A model generated the notes under the pieces. That model worked only from the letters and a program-made list of their open reading frames with translations, was not told where the DNA came from and did no database searches. Both the position numbers and the translations under genes were made by a program. DNA of 64,000 nucleotides from Apoderus coryli (lineage: Eukaryota > Arthropoda > Insecta > Coleoptera > Attelabidae), in the NCBI GenBank assembly GCA_911728435.2, contig OU452198.1:4526001-4590000 (forward strand), in the 5' to 3' direction. Of this stretch, positions 1 through 10,334 are shown one piece after another; position 1 is the stretch's first letter; the number at the start of each line of letters is the position of its first letter.

Positions 1-1985
1 TACCATTTAAAAAAATATAACATGACAGTGGAGTGGCTAGATGAGGGTGAAAGTAACTTACTTCATTACAAATTCATTATGTTGCGGATGCCCACACAGC
101 CATCCTCAGTGCATCAATAATTTTTTTTTTGTATATGGCGCTTTCCGTGTGGGGTCCCTGCCAGGCTCTTGATACGAAGCTCACTTGGGGCTAGCTACGC
201 CACTGATTCTAACAAATATGTCCCAATCTGTCCCTATACCTATGAAACGCTCTATTCCAGTTCTCCCTCACGATCAAAAAAGAAGAAATACAAACCTACT
301 ATTATCAGATATTAAAGTCCCAACCCAACCCTGAAAAATAACTTTTTACCAAACTTTCATTTTCATACAACATAATAATAATGCTACTTACATAATTCAC
401 CACATATTCAAATCATTCCACAAAAAATGTTTCGGTTTCAACATCAAATGTACCGCACTAACTACCTAGGGAAAAGTTGTAGAGGTAGGTTGGTGATTTG
501 CATATTATTTTGCTCTTAGAGTCGCCCAAGCCTTTTCATAAAAGCCTTGTTATCTGATGCGAAATGAAAGTAGAGGTGAATAAATATTATGCGGGGGGCC
601 CACCTGAAAACGATATACTTTCTATATTGGTTTTTAGATCATAAAAAATAGATTTGGGATTACAATTCATTTTTGATTTTGTGAAGAAAATTCAAATTTT
701 ACTGTAAAAATAAATATTTGAGTGATTTATAAAAATATAAACAAATATTTTGCGAAGAAGCATAACGCTGAAAAAGTTATACTTTCACAAACCTAGATCA
801 TCTGGGTGACTATTCTTGAATCCAAAGAAGTAGAACAATTGAGAGATGCGATGCACACTCTACTAAATTAAGACAGCTTAGCCTCACTTCTATATTGAGT
901 TGAACTGATGTAATGCGGTTAATTATCGCTCAGTTGCTACCTATCTTCCCACTTAATTGTCAACTAATAAAAATGCTGACATTGACGTTGAGGGTAACAA
1001 AAGTCAATTGACAAAAATACGTGCTGGTACTGTCACAGTAGAGGTGCTACGTAATAAATCTGTCGATAGTTTTTTTGATTCTTTAAACAATCATCTATAT
1101 TAGTGGCAAAAACGTTAAGATCTGCAACTAGACCCTCTTGGCATTTTCTGTTCTGGATAACCGGTATAATCAAAACGCTGCTGCATCAGAGGAGCTGAGA
1201 AACGTTACAAATATGCTTTTCTCGTTTTTAAAAGGAATTTGCTATTAAAAATTACTAACCGTGAAACCCTTTTACTGTTGGAAGGAGAAGGACCGAAAGA
1301 AGCGTCACCCCAAAATGCGTCTAAGTATATAGAATAACCTTTTGGATATTTAAAAGCATCAACCGCAATGAGGGGGTTGGAGAGCGAGACTATTTGCGAA
1401 TTTATTATCCCATTATTTTCCGAATTTACGCTGGGATTTTTTTTTGTGATTATGAAAAGGATGATATTATTTTGTGGGGTGTTTGAAATTTCTCGCAGTT
1501 TTTTAGCTCATATTAATAATGGAATACAATATCTGGAGGGATGAACAGGGTGATTTAGGCTGTGCAACTTGCAGTTGAAGTAGAAGCTTAAGGTTTGGTA
1601 TACTGTCATATCCATTGATTCCGCTCTATGTCAAGCATATTTAGTACTATCTTAAATGGAAACCTACATGTTTGTTCACTGCCGTAGTAATTTAGAAAAA
1701 ATTGTTTATCTTGCAAACCATTCAAAATTACGAAACTAAATTTGTGGAGCAGTTAGCGGGATTCAGAAGTCACTGCAGGTCGCTGTTTCTTAAGCATCGC
1801 ATTTTGCTCCTGCAGTGCATTTACTTGTATTACTCACCTTTAGAAATGCATTCTAGACTTTCCGACTTAGAGACGATGGATGGCGCTCAAACTAGAAATA
1901 AATAATCCAATAATTTGGAAAGAAAAACACTGTCTCGACCACTAAATTATTTTTTTCGCCTGCCTGCACTTAAACAGAGTTTTAC
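1..1985. other. AT-rich stretch without recognisable gene
   Basis: I see no coding exon, RNA gene or element end here that I can name. A short open frame at 1702-1905 (67 codons, plus) shows no domain I recognise and is probably chance. The interval ends at the target site of the LINE copy that follows. Confidence 0.5.
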
Positions 1986-1992
1986 CGCCCGC

Positions 1993-2951
1993 ATATAATA
2001 ATAATAATAATAAAGGACTTTATTAAAGGGCGAGTTTCAGTACAGTGGCAGATGTCACTGTTCTGTTCAGCTAACCCTGAAAATATAACATAATGTTACA
2101 AACAAAAAAAAAAATTTGCTACCAAAGTACAATCATTATAATATTTTTTGAAACATACAATAATAATAACATACAATTATAAAATAGACAATAAAAAACT
2201 AGGTACAACTCAAAGCTCATTAATCCATTCAAGAAAACTTACAATAAATGAACGTATCTAACTCAAATTTGGTTTACAAATTAACATCTTGTGTAATTTA
2301 ATTCTAAATAAATTTTTTGGTAATGTTCTTAAATCAGAGAGTTCATTCATGTATTTCGCTATCATATAAGAGAAGGATCGTTTACACATTTCCGTAGAGT
2401 GAACAGGTGGGGTAAGGGCATGTTTGTGACGCACATTTATATTGTGAACATCTGTGCGGTATCTTATTCGCTGGTACAAATACGGTGGAGATTTGTCACA
2501 CAAAATTTTGTGAAAACGACATACAGAATGATAGTATCTTCGGTCTTCCATGTTTAGCCATCTGATCGCAGATAAAGTGTGAGATATCCTTTGAAATTTC
2601 CGTATTCCGAAGATCAGGCGAAGACACGAATTCTGTAACCTCTGTAAACGGGATTTTGAGATCTGCGTAATGCATGGAGCGTAGATGACATCGCAGTAGT
2701 TAAGTTGTGATAAGACTAAAGCCTCGCATAATTTTGCTTTTATAGGAACACTCAGCACAGAGCGGTGCTGAAATATTAATTTAAGATTCATATATCCAAT
2801 TTGGATGCGTTTTGAAGTATACTCCTCATATCTGAGGTTCTGATCCATTAAGAGTCCCAGATTTCTCACTACGGTCCTAAATTCAACTGGTTTCCCCTCC
2901 AAACTCAAACCGTCCTTATAGAGCTCAAAAACGCGGTAAATGACCAATTAG
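1993..2951 (-). mobile_element. 5'-truncated LINE (non-LTR retrotransposon), minus strand
   Basis: A LINE 3' fragment read on the minus strand. It ends in an AATAAAG-type signal followed by a (TTA)n tail at about 1993-2020, as in other LINE ends of this window. The 7-bp string CGCCCGC lies next to both ends (1986-1992 and 2952-2958) and may be the target-site duplication, although it is short. The copy is strongly truncated at its 5' end, which is usual for target-primed reverse transcription. The coding part is described separately. Confidence 0.75.
2258..2947 (-). pseudogene. LINE reverse transcriptase, C-terminal part
   Basis: This frame of 229 codons encodes the region downstream of the RT catalytic core in Jockey-like LINEs. 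It holds an FRTVVRNLGLLMDQNLRYEE stretch (the usual NLG-x-x-x-D-x-x-L-x-x-x-x-H region), then LVLSQLNYCDVIYAP, then a basic R-L-Q-x-L-Q-N motif, and the C-terminal R-T-D-V-H-N block followed by a KRSF motif. The RT palm motifs, including F-A-D-D, and the endonuclease are absent because the copy is 5'-truncated. The frame is open through to its stop, so the copy may be fairly young. The apparent start Met is just the first Met in the truncated frame. It cannot encode an active enzyme. Confidence 0.8.
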
Positions 2952-3467
2952 CGCCCGCTCTTTTTATTTTTTTTTCATAGATGGCGCTACTGTTAGATTT
3001 CCAATAATAACGTTAACATCAGTAGTTTTCACTCACTTAACTTAATGTGCATTCCATCTAGACGATAAGTTGACAATTAATTGAGAAAGTTTACTTAGGT
3101 AGTCGTCTGCCATTCCGCTAAACTCATTTAATTATTTAAAATTGTCCATTATTAATTAGTAATCACTTTTTAATTATTATTGTAGTACCGAAATTCTAAA
3201 ATCAAATTTCTATAGCGTACACGCTCAGATAATAATTTGACAGTTTCTTTCTACATTTAAAATACTCAACATTGACATGTGAGCCTGTCACATAAGTTTA
3301 TCTGATCTGACTTTGTCAAAGGATTACGCCTATTATCATGTACGTCAAAAAATACTCCCATTAATTACTGTCAAAAACTGTCAGTTCATAACAGTAATAA
3401 TTAATTATTTAAAATAAAGTTCTTTTGGTTTAATATTGTAGTATGAAAAACAGTTGTAAGCACCACT

Positions 3468-3569
3468 GGCGGTAAAGCCGCTGCAGCCCTTCGCTGTATA
3501 GCTGCCCTCGCTCGCTTCGCTCACTCGTGCGTCTATACAGCGGCGGGCTGCAACGAATGCTTTACCGCC
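3468..3569. repeat. GC-core palindrome (hairpin-forming)
   Basis: GGCGGTAAAGC at 3468 is mirrored by GCTTTACCGCC at 3559-3569. Inside this, CGCTGCAGCCCTTCGCTGTATA pairs imperfectly with the TATACAGCGG...GCTGCAACG segment. The loop is a CTCGCTCGCTTCGCTCACTCG-like tract. Weak symmetry continues outward to about 3430 and 3595. The GC content is far above the surroundings. Similar hairpins occur at 10165-10253 and 47702-47836. I read it as a small foldback element of unknown mobiliser. Confidence 0.65.
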
Positions 3570-3613
3570 CTTTATACTTAATATACTATAACAGGTTATA
3601 TCAAACCATTCAG

Positions 3614-3663
3614 TCAATCAAAACATGTTTCTGCCCTAGCAAGGGTCATCATCAGTTGAATAG
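3614..3663 (-). ncRNA. Hammerhead-ribozyme-like motif (type I, minimal helix III)
   Basis: On the minus strand CTGATGA (3655-3649) is followed by a helix II arm, CCCT-TGCT-AGGG, and then GAAA. Next comes the self-complementary ACATGT (3628-3623), which can only form helix III between two molecules, and a GTT cleavage triplet. The arms of helix I, TTCAA before the core and TTGA after it, pair for 4 bp and continue beyond one mismatch. Minimal hammerheads of this kind are known from Penelope-like retroelements. No Penelope reading frame is visible next to it. Helix II has one bulge, so activity is uncertain. Confidence 0.55.
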
Positions 3664-3916
3664 ATTCACATTATAAGTTGGTGGAAAAATTTTTTTTTTT
3701 TGTTTTATTTTATTAAACTACATAAACAATTCCTGCTATTGTAGCAGCATTTTTAAAGTTGCCGAACCAAAACGAATATACAGCTCATTGTTTCCGACAT
3801 ACTTCTGCTACTCTTGCTGCAGATGTGGATTTTACAACGCTGAAACGCAAGGGAGGTTGGAGATAAAAATTATAATGTCTTAGGATATTTTTCTAAACAA
3901 CAAAAAGTATTTAGAC

Positions 3917-4238
3917 CAGGGGCGGCTAGTCCTATGAGGCAAGTGAGGCAGTGCCTCACTAACTTTTTAACCAATTAACATTTTTTCACTGTTAAAAAAT
4001 GGCGCACAGATTGATAGATGATTTGTTTTAAATTATGAAAATAACTGGCATGTAAATCGTGCGTCCATTTAATGCTCGCTATCCAATGAGGCAACAATGC
4101 CCTGCCCGTCGGCGAACGCAGAACGAGAGTAGGCCAACGTTAATAAAAACATCCATACTGGCCGTAAGCCGTAATTAAATAATTTTAAGTAAGAGGCAGT
4201 GCCTCTACTCCCTATGCACGGCGAGTTGCCACTTTTAA
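3917..4238. mobile_element. hAT-like MITE
   Basis: The left end reads CAGGGGCGGCTAGTCCTATG and is followed by a GAGGCAGTGCCTC palindrome at about 3949. The right end has a second GAGGCAGTGCCTC and a CCTATG...GGCGAGTTGCCACTT segment that is a decayed inverted copy of the left terminus. CAGGGGCGGCT termini are typical of hAT-type elements. I could not find a clean 8-bp target duplication because the right end is degraded. The same left end recurs at 38430. No coding capacity. Confidence 0.6.
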
Positions 4239-4290
4239 TTATTGTTATCTACTACCACATTGATTGATAGTAGTCTCCGATTTTCTTATT

Positions 4291-4310
4291 AATAAAAGGC
4301 AACCCTCGTA
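4291..4310 (+). repeat. Solo mariner terminal inverted repeat
   Basis: AATAAAAGGCAACCCTCGTA at this site matches the right terminus of the mariner copy that ends near 55076 (ATAAAAGGCAACCCTCGTA). No transposase remains beside it, so it is a leftover end of a mariner insertion. Confidence 0.6.
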
Positions 4311-4481
4311 TTAGTCCACATACAGGGTGGAATCCTAACAGGGAACCAATGCAATTTCACTATTGGTTCTAGACAAAAACTTCGAACCAAACGGTTATTA
4401 TAGGTTCAACTATATGTTGTAATATCATAGTATGTCGTATATATCCATAAACCGTCATGAGACTGCAGAAATTTGCTACAC

Positions 4482-4661
4482 AAAATCATCTGGAACAAAA
4501 TGTTCAAAAACTACACAAGAAGCACTACGTACAATATTTTGCTGAATTGCATTAAGTAATCCACTTTAAACGTAATTCATCAGAATTCGGGAATCGAAAA
4601 ACACCAGCAGGCCTTTCGCGTGATTTCCTGTACAATTTACCACGCAACAACGATTTGACAT
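4482..4661 (-). pseudogene. THAP zinc-finger domain fragment, frameshifted
   Basis: Read on the minus strand from ATG at 4661, the sequence begins M-S-N-R-C-C-V-V-N-C, the N-terminal C-x4-C type zinc ligands of a THAP (C2CH) DNA-binding domain. After a frameshift it continues as VFRFPNSDELRLKWI, the THAP F-P and K-W core. A third frame then gives an F-E-H-F-V-P-D-D-F block, matching the last His ligand and the following hydrophobic motif; a Cys ligand lies just before it. At least two frameshifts break it. THAP domains occur in host proteins and in P-type and Kolobok transposases, and the sequence does not say which this was. Confidence 0.7.
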
Positions 4662-5634
4662 TTTAAAACTTTAAGACACAAGATAAATAATAATTATATT
4701 CACTTTACTACGGAACTATGATAGATAAGAAATCAGTAAAAATGTCCGTTGTAAAAAATCAATACAATAACAACAATGGTGGACTGACCGCGATAACTTT
4801 ACCAAACTTACTCTCAACATTTTCAATGAGAATTATATTTATTAAAAAAATAAATAATTAGACTCGGTGTTGCGAAGAAGGCAGAAATCACCCAGTGACA
4901 GCAGATGTCAAATAGCACATGTCAAATATTAATATAATTTAATTTTGAAATTGTTATTATTAGAGAATTTTCTTTTCTGAGTTTTTTTTGTAACTTGTTA
5001 GTTTCAATTATTCATAGTCCAGTTCAAGTTATTGTTAATTTTAATATATTTGTTTTATTACACGTTCAGTTTATTGTTTTGAGTGGTTTGATTCAATTAC
5101 GCAGATTTATTTTTCAACACTCGGTATTTCAAAACAAAATAGTATTACTTGTTGCAAGGAATTCAGTGGTTAGTTAAGATAACATTCCATTGTGATAAAA
5201 ATCGGTAGGTAATACAATCAGTAAAAAGTTTCCAACAAATAATACTCCGTTCATTTTTTTTTGGTGCATTGAATATATTTATATGCTCGATGGCATTTAA
5301 CTAGGATTCCAGTTAAACACAAGTTTTATTAAAAAATTCTTCGGCGCCAAGAGCAAGCGGAAAACGATGTTGAGGTATTTATATTAAAACAGACTGTATA
5401 GTAATAAGGAACGTATTAAATTTGGAAGAATTTCGTGGATTATTTTGTAATATCGAACACTTGGGGGGATATTAACGATATAGATTAAGTATATTGATTT
5501 AAGAGCTTGTTCTCTACGAAACCTTTGCTTGTTTGAACGAAATATAATGTTATGATGTATGTAAAAAGCAAAAATATGTATTGAGCAATATTTCAAATTA
5601 AATAAAAAGAGTTGAAATTCGTGCAGTACCGAGT
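4662..5634. other. Region without recognisable gene
   Basis: AT-rich DNA between the THAP fragment and the next LINE. The LINE's true 5' boundary may lie inside 5340-5634, but I recognise no endonuclease motif there. Open frames at 4995-5177 (plus) and 5384-5695 (minus) show no family signature. Confidence 0.4.
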
Positions 5635-6840
5635 GTGCCAGATCTAAGTAACTACAGGGGAATTTCGGAAACTTTAACCCATGACTTTTCCTCAAATATC
5701 AGTCCACTGGATTTGTTGTCTATTGACATTCCTGGCAATTTTGAGTTTAATGAAATATCTTTTATTGAGATGAGAGATATAATAAACTCTCTTAAAAATA
5801 AAAGCTCGAAAGACATTTTTGATTTGAATATCGTAATCATTAAATATATTAAGGAGATAATAATTATACCATTGACAATATTTATTAATTTGGCGATCTC
5901 ATCCGGTATGTTTCCGAGTTGTCTGAAATTTAGCAAAATTATACCGTTTTTCAAAAAAGGATCTCCAGATGAACCGAACAACTATCGCCCTATTTCTATA
6001 GTGCCTGTTCTAGGCAAAATGTTTGAAAAGATACTCTTTAAACAATTAGCCAACTATTTTGAAAGAAATAATTTATTTTCTCCGAAACAATTTGGATTTA
6101 GACCGAAACTTAACACCGTTTCAGCTATAGAAAACTTTATAAATAGCGTTATAACCGCTTTTGAGAGTAGAAGGCTTGTGGGGGCTTCTTTTCTTGATTT
6201 AACAAAGGCGTTTGATTGCGTCTCACACGATATCTTGTTGGGTAAACTGGAGCGATACGGTATGAGTGCGAATTCGATTCGTTTGCTGAGTTCCTATCTC
6301 ACTGGTAGGAATGTTGTAACGATGTTTGAGTCAAAGTCTTCTCAGCCCTTGTTGAGCTGTTGTGGAGTCCCACAGGGCTCGGTGCTCGGACCTCTATTGT
6401 TTTTGATTTTCATTAATGATTTACCGCTACATCTGCCATGCTCTGACCTGACATTGTTTGCAGACGATTCAACTATTGTCGATGTTGAACTGTCGAGTGA
6501 TGTTCTGGCCTCAAGTATGATTAATTCACAGTCGAGGGCTGCTGACTGGTTTGCAGCTAACAAACTCTGTATGAATGCCAATAAAACAGCTACTAAAATA
6601 TTTACATTACGTGAGACGGATGTTGCTGTTTCTGATGGTCTGGTAAAGTTCTTGGGTGTCACTTTGGACCAAAAGCTAACCTGGGCGGGTCATGTCGAGG
6701 TTACCATTGCCAAGTTGTCTAAGATTGTGATCATGTTGCGAAGCTTGAAGAGTGAAGTCTCTTTTAATGTTTTGAAATCAGCATATTTTGGCCTTTTTCA
6801 CAGTGTGGCTGTCAATTTGGGGACACTCTTGTCATGCTAG
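5635..6840 (+). pseudogene. LINE reverse transcriptase
   Basis: An open frame of 401 codons with the ordered RT motifs of a Jockey-like LINE. They are an N-N-Y-R-P-I-S block near residue 115, Q-F-G-F-R near 150, F-L-D-L-T-K-A-F-D near 187, G-V-P-Q-G-S-V-L-G-P-L-L-F near 245, and the catalytic F-A-D-D-S at about 276. An N-x-x-K-T motif and an F-L-G-V-T-L-D-Q block follow. Both catalytic aspartates are present. The frame stops at 6840 in the region linking to the C-terminal domain, which resumes in another frame at 6940. The true protein would also need an upstream endonuclease. The Met used is only the first Met in the surviving frame. Confidence 0.88.
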
Positions 6841-6939
6841 TCGGGTATTCGCAATCCAAAGACGAGAGGTTCGAATAATGACAGATTTAAAGAATGTAAA
6901 ATAATTACACTCCCGTGTCTCTATATCTACAATTCAATT

Positions 6940-7212
6940 ATGTATGTAAAAAATAATTACAATCTGTACATAAGGCATGATGAAGTTCACAACCACAATA
7001 CCAGACACAAAAATGACATTCTTCCTGAATATATGAGGTTGGGTAGAAGCAGAAATTTTGTAAATTATTATGGTCCCACATGCTACAATCATTTGCCAGA
7101 TAGTTTGAAAACACTGAGCCTTGCAATGTTCAAAAATATATTAAAAAACTACTTAATTGACAAGGCTTTTTACTCCATTGATGAATTCCTCAGCACTGAC
7201 TTGCTGTTTTGA
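6940..7212 (+). pseudogene. LINE RT C-terminal domain, separated by frameshift/stop
   Basis: Ninety codons continuing the LINE protein after a break at 6840-6940. The block H-N-H-N-T-R-H-K-N-D followed by FVNYYGPTCYNHLPDSLK is the typical end of this class of RT (H-N-T-R-x-K motif, then N-x-L-P). It is in a different frame from the RT core upstream and ends 110 bp before the A-rich tail. It is the C-terminus of the same ancestral protein, not a separate gene. Confidence 0.8.
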
Positions 7213-7329
7213 TTAAGTTATATACATTTCTATGTTTTATGTTGTGTTATGTAATATTTTAGTATTTAATATGACTTGTGTAAACTTTTTTTGGTAATGA
7301 CATGTAATGACAATAAATAAATAAATAAA

Positions 7330-8039
7330 AAATTGTAAGAGATACAATTTTAGGTAAATGGGAAAAAAGTTGCGCTATTCTGAGCTGAATCAGATGCTGT
7401 ATCGAAATTTAAAATTTCTACAGGCGTTTTCAAATTATTGGGGAAACACTAAAAATTTAGTTTTTTTGAAAAATTGCAATATCGTCTCCACTTGTAAACA
7501 AATCTAATAAAATTTTTGTGGTTTTGTACGAGCAGATACGTTCAATCAAATGACGTTGGCGGATTTTTTCTAGATTTTTCGCAACCATTGCCGCAACTAT
7601 ATGAAAGCCTATACTACCATGAAATCTTAAATTTGTTAATTGGAATAACTGGCCATGGCAAACATGCTTTACATGGTTGAAAAGTTTTGCGAAAAGTAAC
7701 CATACCAATGTTTTGAAACTTTAAGTGATTACCTAATCTATCAGTCTATGATATTGTCAGATTCGTACAACTTCCGGTTATACCGAACTATGAGTCATAA
7801 TTGAAAACAAACTACTTATAGTATGTCAAAAAACAAACAGGTAAGGTAAGTGACCCTAATTTTGACACTGTCCATATATTTGACTGGTTTTCTTTATCAA
7901 TCTCTTACAAATTTTATATAGACAATTGTTTCTGATATACTTATTTAAGAGGACTTCATGAACCTAAATTTGACACCCATGTCAAATTTCTGATCAAGGG
8001 GTGTCAAAAATAGGTTCATAATAATAAATATTTTTAGAT
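7330..8039. other. Region without recognisable gene
   Basis: No coding or RNA feature recognised. A TTTGACAC motif recurs near 7861, 7968 and 7980. The open minus-strand frame at 7457-7708 has no signature. Confidence 0.4.
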
Positions 8040-8225
8040 ATGGGAGATAAAGGAAATATTTATAGAAAGCACTCTAACGAGGACTGAGATAAAGCTATAG
8101 AAGCTGTTAAAAATGGAACGTCCTGTGCTTCTGCAGCTAAGCAATTCAAGGTGCCACGTGTCACTTTGATGTACCAAGTTTCAGGGAAATTCCCTATATT
8201 TTTGATAAAAATAGGTAGGTACCTA
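8040..8225 (+). pseudogene. Pipsqueak-type HTH fragment (pogo/Tigger-like or host exon)
   Basis: Translation from ATG at 8040 gives a Y-R-K-H-S-N-E-D start, one in-frame TGA, then D-K-A-I-E-A-V-K-N-G and A-A-K-Q-F-K-V-P-R-V-T-L, ending V-S-G-K-F-P. This is the HTH_psq fold, with its A-I-E-A-V-x-x-G helix, A-A-x-x-F-x-V-P recognition helix and G-K linker. The domain binds DNA in pogo/Tigger transposases and in some insect transcription factors. No DDE domain follows. With the internal stop it is most likely a transposon relic. Confidence 0.65.
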
Positions 8226-8844
8226 CTAATTAATAACTATATATATATTTTTTTTATTTGTTCACTACTTTTTAAGAAATTAAAACTTAAATTAAATATG
8301 TAGGGTAACTAAATAAAGACTAATTTGTTTTGAAAATATAAAAAATCAAAACTTTAAGCTCGTTATAGGTGTCAGGTAAACTGTCCTTTTCAAATTTGCA
8401 ATTTTTAATAACATGGCTACCTAATTAAAATTCCGTACTCGATCTGAATCATAAAATTGTTGTCCCTATAGTTAATCAAAAAAAAAACTCAACAAACCAT
8501 ACATGACGAAAAAAAAAAACGATGCAACATCACTAATTGAAAACTGTTATATCGGAAAATGTATCTGCAAATTATTTGTTGAATTAATTTGTAATCAATC
8601 AAGTATTGACACGGTGTATATCGGTTTAATTTTGTGAAACAAAATTGGTTTCGTTTGTATGAAATCACGTAATGGCCAAAAAATTATTTCCTGTACAAAA
8701 CGGTTGATCTGTAGGAAAAAATATCAAGTATTATTGCAATCTGCCATTGCGGATGATAATATTATAATAATTTGAAAAGGTAGTCCGTTCTTAAGTGGAA
8801 TCAATTCTCCACAAAATAAGTTTAATAGAACAATCGTCTAACGA

Positions 8845-8895
8845 AATTTCATGTTTCGGGACTAGACCAGTCCCATCATCAGTGACAAAGTTCAA
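8845..8895 (-). ncRNA. Hammerhead-like core (degenerate helix I/III)
   Basis: On the minus strand CTGATGA (8882-8876) is followed by a 6-bp helix II GGGACT...AGTCCC and then GAAAC (8857-8853). This is the full conserved hammerhead core with a perfect helix II. The next bases read ACATGA where an intact copy would have the self-complementary ACATGT, and I cannot pair helix I convincingly. It is therefore likely a mutated relative of the motif at 3614-3663. Confidence 0.45.
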
Positions 8896-8899
8896 CAAT

Positions 8900-9650
8900 C
8901 AGAAAAACTTACTTGAGATAAATAATACATCGATCGAAAATTCAATTGAAGTCTGGAAACCATACGCTAGTTTTAGTCAGCTTATTGATATTTATGGTTA
9001 ACATCTAACTCACCATTTTATGGAAAAATATATTTTTTAATTATAGTAAATTAGAAACCATATGAGATTAGTTTATTCTTCTTTCCATACAAGGTGCACA
9101 GTGGGAAATGTAAATTTTTTAATAACAGACAATGCATACGCTGAAACATACTAATTTAAATCAATTTTTTCTTAAAAACGGTGCACAATTGGTCTATTAA
9201 ACAAGAGTACCTTTTTTTTGTATAATAGTTTGGTCTATTAAAATCGAGTTTTAAAATTGCGAAAAACCCTTTCACAAAAAAGTTGGGGCAATATTTCCCC
9301 ATGCCCCTCCCTGTTTTACCCGCTTATTAGCAGTTCATAAAACTAAAAATACCTGCAGCGTTTAAGGGATAAAACGTTCGGAAGACGTACTAAATTTCAT
9401 TAGATTATCTTCAAAGGTTTCGTCAATATTATCAAAAAACCACCATCAGTACCTCACCTTTAACGGCCTGTATCTCACTAACAATTTTTCGACCTATGTT
9501 AATATGAAATTTTCTCATTCTGTTGGAGCGTAGAATTCGTGGTTAACGTTTGGCAGGCTAATTTCGGGACACCCTGTATAAGCACTTTATTCCCCATTAT
9601 TTAAAGAAAGATCAGTTTTACACACTAAACACTAAAAACACTCAATTAAG
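8900..9650. other. Gene-free stretch with transposon-end signature
   Basis: No gene seen. The segment 9300-9590 ends in GGGACACCCTGTATA (about 9567-9580), the recurrent terminal motif discussed in the findings, and is probably a decayed non-autonomous DNA element end. Confidence 0.4.
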
Positions 9651-9659
9651 GTTATAAAA

Positions 9660-9745
9660 TGTAGCATTGCAAACGTCAACGTCAAGTGTAAACAATAAAC
9701 AAATCGATACAAAAGTGCCTCCGCGGGGTTGCCACGCATTTGTAT
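9660..9745 (+). repeat. Left half of a dispersed repeat
   Basis: The segment with AAACAAATCGATACAAAA and CCTCCGCGGGGTTGCCACGC matches 25858-25918. The sequence that follows in the other copy (GTTGGATTTTATTAGTAAA) is found here only at 11891, about 2.1 kb further on. The repeat is therefore split at this locus. Confidence 0.6.
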
Positions 9746-9852
9746 CCGATAGAACTGGATTTTTGTGAATCATATTATATTTTTTTCTGTGACGAGGAAA
9801 AAGTTTGACATATATACTCTCTTGACAGGTAATAAAATGTCACTTTTTATGC

Positions 9853-9882
9853 CCGGGAAAAAAGTGAGCACTTTTTTCCCGG
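9853..9882. repeat. Short perfect-looking hairpin
   Basis: CCGGGAAAAAAGTG followed by a short loop and its complement CACTTTTTTCCCGG. The CGGGAAAAAAG string also forms the arms of the hairpin at 10165-10253, so the two are related. Confidence 0.55.
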
Positions 9883-10164
9883 ACACATAAGTAACGGTAG
9901 ATATTTAATTTTAGGAAATTTTATTATATAAAAGTTACATTTTCTTTATATATCAAAACTGGCAATAATTTGTGACGCTACTTTTGCTGCTTCTACTGAC
10001 TCCTGTGGAGTGTTCGCAATTTTTAAATTAAATCACAGAATGAAATTGACAGATATTTGACTACTGAAAGGTTTTTAAAACTTCAAATTTCACTTGGATA
10101 ATTTTCTGACTTTTTTCAATATTGAATCGAAGTTTTTCCCGTCTCAGAAAAAAATAGTGTATCA

Positions 10165-10253
10165 TACACGGGAAAAAAGGTAGATTTTAGCTCCGCTGCG
10201 CGTCGGGAGACAACACAACCTCGAGCTAAAATCTAGTACTTTTTTCCCTTGTA
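10165..10253. repeat. GC-core palindrome
   Basis: TACACGGGAAAAAAGG-TAGATTTTAGCT pairs with AGCTAAAATCTAGTACTTTTTTCCCTTGTA. The loop is GC-rich (CCGCTGCGCGTCGGGAG). It has the same architecture as the palindromes at 3468 and 47702: AT-rich outer arms and a GC-rich centre. Confidence 0.6.
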
Positions 10254-10334
10254 TAATAAATAACTATTGTTGATTTTTTGACGTTAAATATTTTATAATG
10301 GAAGCCGAATACCGAAAGAAGTATTATAAATATA

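Larger units (their letters stand above)
5635..7326 (+). mobile_element. LINE (non-LTR retrotransposon), plus strand
   Basis: This interval covers the RT domain, the C-terminal domain and a 3' end with AATAAATAAATAAATAA tail at about 7312-7330. The endonuclease domain is missing or unrecognisable, so the copy is probably 5'-truncated. I found no clear target duplication. The family differs in tail type (TAAA repeats) from the (TTA)n-tailed LINEs in the window. Confidence 0.85.

Noticed and set aside
1180..1210. CTGCTGC...GCTGAGAAACGTT looked like a hammerhead core
   Set aside because: There is no CUGANGA box at the right place and the presumed helix II does not pair.
1079..1260. Possible coding exon (frame with A-S-E-E-L-R-N-V-T)
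   Set aside because: The frame is short, has no family match and no splice signals that I can defend.
5384..5981. Minus-strand frames of about 105 codons overlapping the LINE
   Set aside because: They lie opposite the LINE RT frame or its leader and show no family motif; treated as shadows.
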